DNA of 6,783 nucleotides from an uncultured Odoribacter sp. (lineage in GTDB: Bacteria > Bacteroidota > Bacteroidia > Bacteroidales > Marinifilaceae), in contig CAMWQQ010000083.1 in the NCBI GenBank assembly GCA_947176455.1, forward strand, positions 1 to 6,783, read 5' to 3'. Positions within the stretch are counted from its first letter, which is position 1; each line of letters starts with the position of its first letter. Shown here piece after piece: positions 1 through 6,385 of the stretch. Made by a program: the position numbers and the translations under genes. Under the pieces are notes generated by a model, which saw only the letters and a program-made list of their open reading frames with translations, was not told the DNA's origin and did no database searches.

Positions 1-39
1 CAACGACCCCCTCAACTCGTTCCCAGCCAACTCCAATTC
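1..39 (-). pseudogene. In-frame continuation of the LRR gene beyond its stop codon
   Basis: Directly after the TAA at 40-42, the same frame reads ELELAGNELRGSL up to the window edge. Joined to the LDRL before the stop, this matches the repeat consensus LxxLxLxxNxLxGxLP at every conserved position, with the stop sitting at a variable position. In other repeats that position holds K, E, T or G. An AAA, CAA or GAA codon would become TAA by one substitution. The original gene therefore ran on to the left of the window. What lies further downstream cannot be seen. Confidence 0.7.
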
Positions 40-1419
40 TTACAAGCGATCAAGTTTCCCGATGCCTTCCGGGAGATGTCCGGACAATTGATTTTGCGAC
101 AACAGCAACACTTTTAAATTCGTCAGACCTCCGATGCTTTCCGGGATACTCCCCTCCAAACGGTTGCCAACCAAATTCAGGTGTCCCAATCGGGTTAAAT
201 TCCCAATGTTCTCAGGTAATCCCGTAAAACGATTGCCCCGGAGGTCCGCATAAGTCAAATTTCTCAAATTGCCTAATTCTTCAGGTAATCTACCGGACAA
301 TTGATTCTCATACAAATACAATTTTTCTAAAGTAACCAACTTTCCTATACCCGCAGGCAAATTTCCCCGCAATTGATTCTGTGCCAGTCCCAAAATCTTT
401 ATGCTGCTCCATTCTCCAATTTCTTCCGGCAACACGTCGCTTAATCGATTTTCAGCCAAATACAATTCCTTCAAACGGCTTAATCCCCGCCATTCCACCG
501 GAATCGTCCCGACAAATTTATTTCCGGACAAATTAATCAAGGTCAGGTTCGACAATGCACCCAGTGCAGAGGGCAATGTACCGGAAAAATTATTATTTCG
601 GGCATACAACTGCTTTAAATTCTTCAGATTTCCCAAGGATGCCGGGAGTTCTCCGCTCAAGCGGTTGTCACTCATTCCCAGATAAGTCAAATTCGTCAAA
701 TCTCCTATTTCGGCAGGGACACTTCCCGACAACTGATTCTCCAAAAACTCCAAGCGTTCCAACTGCTTCAACTTCCCGATTTCCGGAGGAATCTTGCCGG
801 TCAATTTATTTTTGGCAAAATCACAAGTGCACAAACCTTCCAACTCTCCAATGGTTCCGGGCAAAGTATCGTTCAAACGATTTTCCCTTAAATTCAAGGT
901 ATGTAATTTTTTAGCACAACCGATTTCCAGTGGTATCGGTCCTGTCAATAAATTGTTGTTCAGCAACAGACGATTCACTTCTGGCATAGAAAATAAAGCA
1001 GACGGTATGGGTCCCGACAACCGATTATCGGACAAATCAAGAGTCATCAGTCTTTTCATTCCGCTCCAATCGGCAGGAAGTTTTCCGACAAACCGATTAT
1101 TATTCCCCTTCAAGCGATACAGATTTTCCAAGGCAGTCATTTCTTCCGGCAAAACTCCACCAAGACCATTGGAAGAAAAATCAAGCACTTCCAACCGTTT
1201 CAAACTGCCTATTTCCGGGGGTACTGAACCGGACAGATGATTATGGGAAAGATTCAAATGCTCCAATCGCGACAAGGCTCCTATCTCCTTCGGAATAGAA
1301 CCCGTCAATTGGTTATTATTCAAGAACACACGTATCAGGTTTTTGCATTTCCCTATTTCAGGAGGCAATTCTCCCTCAAGTTGATTGTCTTCCAGAGCCA
1401 AAACCGATAGCGATTCCAA
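40..1419 (-). repeat. 72-bp coding repeat array (19 LRR units plus a partial one)
   Basis: The LRR domain is a tandem array with a 72-bp period at protein level. The copies have diverged in DNA, so it is not a recent amplification. Unit 17 (199-267) is 69 bp long: it reads RFTGLPENIGN where neighbours have one extra residue between G and LP. Units 8 and 14 carry D in place of the conserved G (LNDTLP, LSDVLP). A weaker zeroth unit (GGKLMISLSDNGLKGTLP) at about 1420-1488 joins the N-terminal cap to the array. Confidence 0.85.
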
Positions 1420-1767
1420 CTCAAACAAAGCGGCAGGCAAAGTTCCCTTCAAACCATTGTCCGACAAAGAAATCATGAGCTTTCCTCCTTCGAAACTCCG
1501 CTGTACCCCATACCATTGATCCAACGGCATGGCACTTAGCCAATTCTTGTTATTTTCCCAGTTCTCACCGCCCGTAGCATAATACAGAGCCTCCAAAGCC
1601 TTCCTCTCTGCCGCAATCTGTTTTTCTTTCGCCAGCAGAGCCTCGGCTTCCATGCGATTTATGATGATGAGCAAGTTGGAATCTTTTACAACCACCTGCC
1701 CGAATCCTTGTTTTAACAGCATTAAACCGCAAAAACACCACAGCAGACACTTTACATTTTTTCCCAT
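40..1767 (-). CDS. Secreted plant-type leucine-rich repeat protein, ended by a premature in-frame stop
   Basis: The 575-residue product starts with a probable Sec signal peptide: basic MGKNVK, a hydrophobic core at about residues 7-18, and likely cleavage near GFGQ (21-24). It should therefore be exported to the periplasm or cell surface. A helical stretch (about 37-60) leads into an N-terminal cap at about 54-88 with the ALYYATGGENW and NWLSAMPL...WYGV motifs that precede many bacterial LRR domains. From residue 117 there are 19 repeats of LxxLxxLxLxxNxLxGxLP type ending in EIG-like turns, each 24 residues except one. This L-x-G-x-[IL]-P form is the class called plant-specific LRR. Such domains bind proteins or glycans; the ligand here is unknown. 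The chain stops at LDRL, four residues into repeat 20, without a C-terminal cap or sorting domain. The frame beyond the stop still encodes LRR, so the gene is probably a nonsense-interrupted longer gene. The ATG at 1767 fits the signal peptide. It is transcribed divergently from the sirtuin gene. Confidence 0.85.
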   Translation of the reverse strand: MGKNVKCLLWCFCGLMLLKQGFGQVVVKDSNLLIIINRMEAEALLAKEKQIAAERKALEALYYATGGENWENNKNWLSAMPLDQWYGVQRSFEGGKLMISLSDNGLKGTLPAALFELESLSVLALEDNQLEGELPPEIGKCKNLIRVFLNNNQLTGSIPKEIGALSRLEHLNLSHNHLSGSVPPEIGSLKRLEVLDFSSNGLGGVLPEEMTALENLYRLKGNNNRFVGKLPADWSGMKRLMTLDLSDNRLSGPIPSALFSMPEVNRLLLNNNLLTGPIPLEIGCAKKLHTLNLRENRLNDTLPGTIGELEGLCTCDFAKNKLTGKIPPEIGKLKQLERLEFLENQLSGSVPAEIGDLTNLTYLGMSDNRLSGELPASLGNLKNLKQLYARNNNFSGTLPSALGALSNLTLINLSGNKFVGTIPVEWRGLSRLKELYLAENRLSDVLPEEIGEWSSIKILGLAQNQLRGNLPAGIGKLVTLEKLYLYENQLSGRLPEELGNLRNLTYADLRGNRFTGLPENIGNLTRLGHLNLVGNRLEGSIPESIGGLTNLKVLLLSQNQLSGHLPEGIGKLDRL

Positions 1768-1788
1768 AAGCTCGCTTTATTTAAAATC

Positions 1789-1796
1789 CAACTGTA
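1789..1796 (-). promoter_or_regulatory. Possible -7 element for the LRR gene
   Basis: On the minus strand TACAGTTG matches the Bacteroidetes -7 consensus TAnnTTTG at all but one fixed position. It lies 21 bp upstream of the ATG and would give a short leader. No convincing TTTG -33 element is found at the expected distance, so this is a weak call. Confidence 0.25.
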
Positions 1797-1895
1797 CAAA
1801 GAATTACCGGATGTTGACGACATCAGAAATTATTAATTTTGCAGGTGAAGTTATAAAAATCCCGAATAACTCGCAAACGACTTGTCTACGGAATG

Positions 1896-1926
1896 TTTCC
1901 GGATGATATAATATTTCCTATCTTTG
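1896..1926 (+). promoter_or_regulatory. Bacteroidetes-type promoter of the sirtuin/methyltransferase operon
   Basis: TATCTTTG at 1919-1926 matches the -7 consensus TAnnTTTG exactly. TTTC at 1896-1899 matches the -33 consensus TTTG at three of four bases, with a 19-bp spacer, which is usual for the Bacteroides primary sigma factor. Transcription would start a few bases downstream, at roughly 1931-1934, leaving a leader of about 20 nt before the ATG at 1954. A TTG at 1924 that could lengthen the sirtuin by 10 residues lies inside this -7 element and would not be on the transcript, which settles the start choice. Confidence 0.6.
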
Positions 1927-1953
1927 CCGAAAGCGAACGAAACATTTCAACGG

Positions 1954-2637
1954 ATGAAATTAGTTGTTTTAACGGGAGCAGGCATGAGTGCCGAAAGCGG
2001 AATAAAAACCTTCCGCGACAGTGACGGATTATGGGAGAAATACCGGATTGAGGACGTATGTACTCCCGAAGCCCTAGCACGGAATCCCGAGTTGGTCATC
2101 AATTTCTACAACGAAAGGCGGAAACAGCTCTATGAAGCCCGCCCCAATAAAGGACACGAAGGACTGGCGGAACTGGAAAGATATTTCGACGTGCAAATCA
2201 TCACGCAAAATATCGACGACCTCCACGAACGTGCCGGTAGCACGCACGTGCTTCACCTGCACGGGGAATTGAAAAAAGTACGTAGCAGCAATAATCCCGA
2301 TTTCATCATCGACCTGGAGGGCTGGGAACTAAAACCCGGAACCCGTTGCGAGGACGGCTCCATGCTCCGCCCCCACGTCGTTTTCTTCGGCGAAGCCGTA
2401 CCGAACATCGAACCGGCAACGGCATTGGTGCGCCAAGCCGACCTGCTTGTCATCGTCGGCACCTCCCTGGAAGTGTATCCCGCTGCCAGTCTGTTGCACT
2501 TCGCCCCGGACAACATTCCCGTATTCGTCATCGACCCCCACATTCCGGCAAGTGCCCGAAATCAAGGCTTTCACCTGATTGAGAAAGGCGCCTCCGAAGG
2601 CATTGCCGAACTGAAAAAATTATTGAACATCGGATAG
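1954..2637 (+). CDS. cobB: Sir2-family NAD-dependent protein deacylase (sirtuin, CobB-like class III)
   Basis: The 227-residue cytoplasmic enzyme removes acyl groups from lysines using NAD+, giving nicotinamide and O-acyl-ADP-ribose. Visible motifs are the Rossmann NAD loop GAGMSAESGI (8-17) with TFRD (19-22), QNIDDLHERAG (85-95), the catalytic histidine H103 in LHGEL, and GTSLEVYPAA (169-178). Y52 and R55 in FYNERR form the YxxR pair that in CobB and SIRT5 binds succinyl/malonyl carboxylates, so desuccinylase or demalonylase activity is plausible (inference). The four zinc-binding cysteines usual in the small domain are absent: only C36 and C132 exist, and neither forms a CxxC pair. The ATG at 1954 is chosen because it gives the usual M-K-L-V-V-L-T-G-A-G start and lies just after a promoter; an upstream TTG at 1924 is rejected. 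The rRNA methyltransferase gene follows 28 bp later on the same strand. The symbol is given by class; orthology was not tested. Confidence 0.9.
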   Translation: MKLVVLTGAGMSAESGIKTFRDSDGLWEKYRIEDVCTPEALARNPELVINFYNERRKQLYEARPNKGHEGLAELERYFDVQIITQNIDDLHERAGSTHVLHLHGELKKVRSSNNPDFIIDLEGWELKPGTRCEDGSMLRPHVVFFGEAVPNIEPATALVRQADLLVIVGTSLEVYPAASLLHFAPDNIPVFVIDPHIPASARNQGFHLIEKGASEGIAELKKLLNIG

Positions 2638-2665
2638 TCGAATCACCACATCAAAGACAAACGAA

Positions 2666-4075
2666 ATGGCGCGTGGCAAAAAACTATTGTTGGAAAATAT
2701 CAAGATTGAGAAAATAGCGGCGGAAGGCAAATCCATTGCCTATGTAGAGGACAAGGTGCTGTTTGTTCCGAATACCGTACCGGGAGACCTCGTGGACGTG
2801 CAGGTAACCCGCAAAAGGAAAAGTTTTATGGAAGGCACGGTCGTCAAGACCCACCGGGAATCGGACCTGCGCATACCGGTGCCGTGCGCCCATTTCGGCA
2901 CCTGCGGAGGATGCAAATGGCTGAACCTGCCTTATGAAAAGCAACTGGAATTCAAGCAACAGGAAATCACGGACAACCTGCAACGAATCGGTAAGGTGCA
3001 ATTAAAAGACGTGCGCCCGATTCTCGGTTCTGCCGAACAGCTTTATTACCGGAACAAGCTGGAATTTACCTTTTCCGCCAAACGCTACCTGACCCGGGAA
3101 GAAATCAGCCGGGACACCGACATCGAACGTACTCCCGCGCTGGGCTTTCACGTGCCGGGACTGTTCGACAAGGTGGTGGATATCGACCATTGTTGCCTGC
3201 AAGGCGAACCCTCCAACGCCATCCGGAATTTCATCAAAGACCACGCACTCCGGCACGGACTGAGTTTCTATGACATCCGCGCCCAGCAGGGATTTCTGCG
3301 CACCCTCATCATCCGCACCGCCTCCACCGGCGAAACGATGGTCATCCTCGCTTTCGGACACGAAGACCGGGATGCCCGCGAAACGTTGTTGAGCGAACTG
3401 AAAAACCAATTCCCGGAAATCACCTCGCTGATGTACGTCATCAACGAGAAATTAAACGACAACCTGACAGACCAGAAAATCCTCTGTTATTCCGGGAACG
3501 ACCATATTTTTGAAGAGATGGAAGGGCTGAGATTCAAAATCGGTCCGAAGTCCTTTTACCAGACCAATTCCCGGCAAGCCTACCATTTGTATTGCGCCGC
3601 CCGGGAACTTGCGGGTCTCACCGGCAAGGAAACCGTCTACGACCTTTACACCGGAACCGGTACCATTGCCAATTTCATTGCCCGGCAGGCAAAACAGGTC
3701 ATCGGCATAGAATACGTGCCGGAAGCCATTGAAGACGCCAAAATCAACTCGGCAATCAACGGCATAGACAACACACTGTTTTACGCCGGAGACATGAAAG
3801 ACGTCCTGAACGAGGCATTCATCGCCCGACACGGACATCCCGATGTCATCATCACGGACCCGCCCCGTGCCGGCATGCACCCCGATGTCGTCCAGACCAT
3901 CCTAAGCGCAGCTCCCGACCGCATCGTGTACGTCAGCTGCAACTCCGCAACACAGGCGCGGGATTTGCAATTGCTGGACGCCCATTATCAGGTCGAAGCC
4001 GTCCAACCCGTGGACATGTTTCCCCACACCCACCACGTGGAAAACATCGTGCTTCTGAAAGCCAGAAACAGTTGA
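2666..4075 (+). CDS. rlmD: 23S rRNA (uracil-C5)-methyltransferase, TrmA/RumA family
   Basis: This 469-residue SAM-dependent enzyme should make 5-methyluridine in 23S rRNA (U1939 in E. coli for RlmD). Domains in order: an N-terminal TRAM RNA-binding domain (about 1-62); Fe-S ligands C74, C80 and C83 (C-x5-C-x2-C) with a fourth at C176 or C177; a central RNA-binding region; and a Rossmann methyltransferase domain from about 285. In the last, FYQTNSRQA (298-306), the SAM loop DLYTGTGTI (326-334), DPPRAG (398-403) and the catalytic nucleophile C425 in YVSCNSATQARDL are seen, and E459 in HVENIVLL is the likely general base. Length and motifs fit a complete, active enzyme. Bacteroidota proteins of this family may modify U1939, U747 or both, so the exact site is uncertain. 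It lies 28 bp after the sirtuin gene with no promoter between, so the two are probably one transcript. It ends with tandem TGA TAA stops, facing the patB-like gene. Confidence 0.93.
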   Translation: MARGKKLLLENIKIEKIAAEGKSIAYVEDKVLFVPNTVPGDLVDVQVTRKRKSFMEGTVVKTHRESDLRIPVPCAHFGTCGGCKWLNLPYEKQLEFKQQEITDNLQRIGKVQLKDVRPILGSAEQLYYRNKLEFTFSAKRYLTREEISRDTDIERTPALGFHVPGLFDKVVDIDHCCLQGEPSNAIRNFIKDHALRHGLSFYDIRAQQGFLRTLIIRTASTGETMVILAFGHEDRDARETLLSELKNQFPEITSLMYVINEKLNDNLTDQKILCYSGNDHIFEEMEGLRFKIGPKSFYQTNSRQAYHLYCAARELAGLTGKETVYDLYTGTGTIANFIARQAKQVIGIEYVPEAIEDAKINSAINGIDNTLFYAGDMKDVLNEAFIARHGHPDVIITDPPRAGMHPDVVQTILSAAPDRIVYVSCNSATQARDLQLLDAHYQVEAVQPVDMFPHTHHVENIVLLKARNS

Positions 4076-4106
4076 TAACCGCTACAAAGGCAGAAGTTTC
4101 GCATTT

Positions 4107-5297
4107 TCAAGAAAGACCGGACTTTGGGTTGTCGGCTGTTGAACGCACGAAACCCACAAACCTTGTCAAGCCTTCTGTCAGCGCAGCACGCGGACAAGCC
4201 ATATTCCAGCGCATGAATCCCTCCCCCTCGGCTCCGTACATTGTTCCTGCATTGAGCCACAACCCGGCTTCGGCAATCAATCGCCGTTCAAGTTCCTCAG
4301 AGGGCATGCCGAACTTGCGACAATCCATCCAAACGAGATATGTCCCTTCCAATACCGTCAACGGGAAATCCGGCAGATGCTTGCAACAGAACTCGTGCAT
4401 ATAGAGATAATTGGCGTGCAGGTATTCCACCAGTTGATTCAACCACTCCTCCCCCTCGTTGTAAGCGGCTTGCGTTGCGATTACACCGAATGGATTGACA
4501 TCGCACACCTCGTTGTCGTTGATGGCACGATCGATTTTTGCCCGACGGTCGTCATCGGCACAGACGATGTTCGCAATCTGCAACCCGGCAATATTAAATG
4601 CCTTGCTGGGCGACAGGCAGGTGACGGAATGACGCAGGAAATCTTCTGAAATGGAGGCAAACGGAATGTAACGGTGCCCCGGGAAAACCAATTCGCAATG
4701 GATTTCGTCCGAAACGACCGTAACGCCGTGACGGATGCAGATGGTTCCGATACGTACCAGTTCCTCACGCTTCCACACCCTTCCTGCCGGATTATGAGGA
4801 TTGCACAACAGCATCACCTTCACTTTCGGATCAGCAGCTTTCCGCTCCAAGTCTTCGTAATCAATCGTGTAAGTATTGCCGGCAAAGCGCAACGGCGATG
4901 AAATCATTTCACACCCGTTGTTACGGATGGACGAAAAGAAGCAATTATAGACGGGAGTCTGAACCAACACCTTATCTCCCGACACGGTCAACGCCTTGAT
5001 GATTGCCGATACGGCAGGCACTACGCCCGAGGTGTAAATCATCCACCGGCGGTCAATCTTCCAACCGTGACGACGTGCAAACCACCCCGTAACCGCTTCA
5101 TAATAGCTGTCGGGCACACGAGTATAACCGAAAATCCCGTGTTCCACACGTCGGCGCAAAGCATCGACGATAGCGGGGGCTGTACGGAAATCCATGTCAG
5201 CCACCCACATCGGCAACACATTCTCGCTTTCGGCACCGTCCCATTTGTAGGAGTCCGTTCCCCGACGCAAAATTTGTTCATCGAAGTCGTATTTCAT
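4107..5297 (-). CDS. patB: MalY/PatB family PLP-dependent cystathionine beta-lyase/aminotransferase
   Basis: This 396-residue fold-type I PLP enzyme probably cleaves the C-S bond of cystathionine or cysteine-type substrates, giving a thiol, pyruvate and ammonia. The family signature PMWVADMDFRTAP lies at 29-41. NPHNPAG (166-172), D197 in SDEIH (contacts the pyridine nitrogen), K232 in SPSKAFNIAGLQ (the PLP Schiff-base lysine) and R363 in FMRWNMACPR (substrate carboxylate) are all present, and the length is normal. No signal peptide is seen, so it is cytoplasmic. It is the second gene of an operon: its ATG follows the DUF3737 stop by 9 bp, preceded by purine-rich AAGACGAAGAT. Its stop faces the methyltransferase stop 31 bp away. 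In E. coli, MalY also represses the activator MalT; whether this protein has a regulatory role is unknown. Aminotransferase annotations for this family are common, but beta C-S lyase activity is the better guess. Confidence 0.9.
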   Translation of the reverse strand: MKYDFDEQILRRGTDSYKWDGAESENVLPMWVADMDFRTAPAIVDALRRRVEHGIFGYTRVPDSYYEAVTGWFARRHGWKIDRRWMIYTSGVVPAVSAIIKALTVSGDKVLVQTPVYNCFFSSIRNNGCEMISSPLRFAGNTYTIDYEDLERKAADPKVKVMLLCNPHNPAGRVWKREELVRIGTICIRHGVTVVSDEIHCELVFPGHRYIPFASISEDFLRHSVTCLSPSKAFNIAGLQIANIVCADDDRRAKIDRAINDNEVCDVNPFGVIATQAAYNEGEEWLNQLVEYLHANYLYMHEFCCKHLPDFPLTVLEGTYLVWMDCRKFGMPSEELERRLIAEAGLWLNAGTMYGAEGEGFMRWNMACPRAALTEGLTRFVGFVRSTADNPKSGLS

Positions 5298-5306
5298 ATC
5301 TTCGTC

Positions 5307-6173
5307 TTAATCGGTGCAACAAGTCCGCCCGTCCCGGAGACGGATTTCACAATCGGCAGGAGCCTTGATGTTCTCGTCTATGGTTATGGAACCGATCTCA
5401 TCTGCCACGATGCGTCCTGACATCGGATTTTTGATGTTCGTGATTGCTCCACGAATATCGGCACGCAATGTGCTGTACTCGAATGCGCGGTCGCAATCAG
5501 ATCCGAAGGTACAGTTTTCAAGAATAAGGTCATGCGCATAGCAGAGCGGTTGTTCACCGGTAATGTGGCAGTTGACCAGACGCAAATTCTTTGAATGCCA
5601 ACCGAGATACTCGCCGTTGAGTTCTGAATCGTATATGGTTACATTCTCCGTTTCCCAGAAGGCGTCCTTTGTCGTAATCTTGGCGTTATGAATCTCCACA
5701 TTCTTCACGTACTGGAACACATACTTGCTGTCGCTCTCCAAGCCGTCCACATAAATGTCGTTACTGAACATGAAAGGATAAGTGCCGTTGTGCAGTTTGA
5801 GGTTCTTGATGCGGATTCCGTTACAACGCCAGAACACCTCGTCGGCATCGTTCATCGTCACATTCTCGAGTTCGATTTCACTCATTTCTCGAAACATTTT
5901 CGGAGCGTCGATTATCGTATCTGTCATCTTCAGGTGGTCACAATACCACAACGCCGAACGACCTCCGACATCGAAATAGCAACGGTCGATTTTGAAACCG
6001 TGTACATGCCAGAAAGGATAATTACCCTCAAAACGACATTGGAATGCTTCGATATGACTACACTCCTTGATTGCCGATTCGCCGGCGCGAATAATCACAT
6101 TCTCCAGACGAAGGTCATGAGACTCGAACAAAGGGCGTTCTCCCCCGAATTCAGCATCTTTAATCAGTTCCAT
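5307..6173 (-). CDS. DUF3737 family right-handed beta-helix protein
   Basis: The 288-residue protein starts MELIKDAEFGGERPLFES and matches the DUF3737 family as I know it. It contains about 11 successive rungs of 18-21 residues from residue 12 to 229. Each has an aromatic/hydrophobic turn (PFW, ALWY, VFW, PFMF, VFQY, AFW, LGWH), then a polar step such as HD, HGF or KN, and a strand ending in N-x-x-[hydrophobic] (LRLENVII, IRIKNLKL, LRLVNCHI). This is the layout of a parallel beta-helix with stacked aromatics and asparagines. The C-terminal part (about 230-288) is less regular and ends in CCTD. No signal peptide is seen, so it is probably cytoplasmic. Its biochemical role is not known. Beta-helices often bind or cut carbohydrates, but no catalytic acid cluster is evident. 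It is the first gene of an operon with the PatB-like lyase; this pairing recurs in other bacteria as far as I recall, which suggests a shared function. Confidence 0.9.
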   Translation of the reverse strand: MELIKDAEFGGERPLFESHDLRLENVIIRAGESAIKECSHIEAFQCRFEGNYPFWHVHGFKIDRCYFDVGGRSALWYCDHLKMTDTIIDAPKMFREMSEIELENVTMNDADEVFWRCNGIRIKNLKLHNGTYPFMFSNDIYVDGLESDSKYVFQYVKNVEIHNAKITTKDAFWETENVTIYDSELNGEYLGWHSKNLRLVNCHITGEQPLCYAHDLILENCTFGSDCDRAFEYSTLRADIRGAITNIKNPMSGRIVADEIGSITIDENIKAPADCEIRLRDGRTCCTD

Positions 6174-6206
6174 TTAAAATATTATTTTAGTTACCAGTTA
6201 TGAATG

Positions 6207-6214
6207 CAAAAATA
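6207..6214 (-). promoter_or_regulatory. Possible -7 element of the DUF3737-patB operon
   Basis: On the minus strand TATTTTTG matches TAnnTTTG exactly and lies 33 bp before the DUF3737 ATG, predicting a leader of roughly 28 nt. No clear TTTG -33 element is found 19-21 bp upstream, and the region is very A/T-rich, so chance matches are likely. The next gene upstream appears to be separated by a terminator, which makes a promoter here necessary. Confidence 0.4.
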
Positions 6215-6261
6215 ACAGAAAAACGTAAGATTTGGCAGTAGATGAAATTGTCTTAAAACAG

Positions 6262-6294
6262 AAATTCCTGATAATACTTAATTATCAGGAATTT
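6262..6294 (-). terminator. Perfect 14-bp inverted repeat, probable Rho-independent terminator
   Basis: AAATTCCTGATAAT (6262-6275) and ATTATCAGGAATTT (6281-6294) are exact reverse complements around a 5-nt loop. On the minus strand the stem is followed by a T-rich stretch (CTGTTTTAAG) and preceded by AAAGAAAA; on the plus strand it is followed by TCTTTA. It lies 91 bp downstream of the stop of the small gene at the right end and upstream of the DUF3737 promoter, so it most likely ends that gene's transcript. The stem is A/T-rich and the T-run imperfect, so it may be a moderate terminator, or a symmetric protein-binding site instead. The rest of 6174-6385 shows no gene. Confidence 0.55.
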
Positions 6295-6385
6295 TCTTTA
6301 ATGAATAAGACTTTGGCTACCGAGAGCTATAAAAACGATGTAATTCACTAGATTACTTTGTAGCGCATCTATGATATAACATCTC

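Noticed and set aside
401..1240. Overlapping long plus-strand open frames (401-685, 555-914, 794-1240) opposite the LRR gene
   Set aside because: They are antisense shadows of a repetitive, leucine- and asparagine-rich gene; their products are Ser/Pro/Phe-rich without domain features, and the LRR frame explains the stretch.
1..1419. Regular spacing that might suggest a CRISPR or DNA satellite array
   Set aside because: The 72-bp period comes from 24-residue protein repeats with divergent DNA; there are no identical repeats with unique spacers.
1834..1841. TAATTTTG, a second exact match to TAnnTTTG upstream of the sirtuin gene
   Set aside because: The region is A/T-rich, no proper TTTG lies 19-21 bp upstream, and it is much further from the start than the TATCTTTG at 1919-1926. 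It could be a minor promoter.
1907..1912. Exact TATAAT, resembling an E. coli sigma-70 -10 box
   Set aside because: There is no TTGACA-like partner at 16-18 bp, and Bacteroidota primary promoters use the TTTG/TAnnTTTG form seen next to it.
6353..6360. TTACTTTG on the plus strand as a rightward promoter
   Set aside because: It mismatches the essential TA, lacks a -33 partner, and points into the 3' end of a minus-strand gene.
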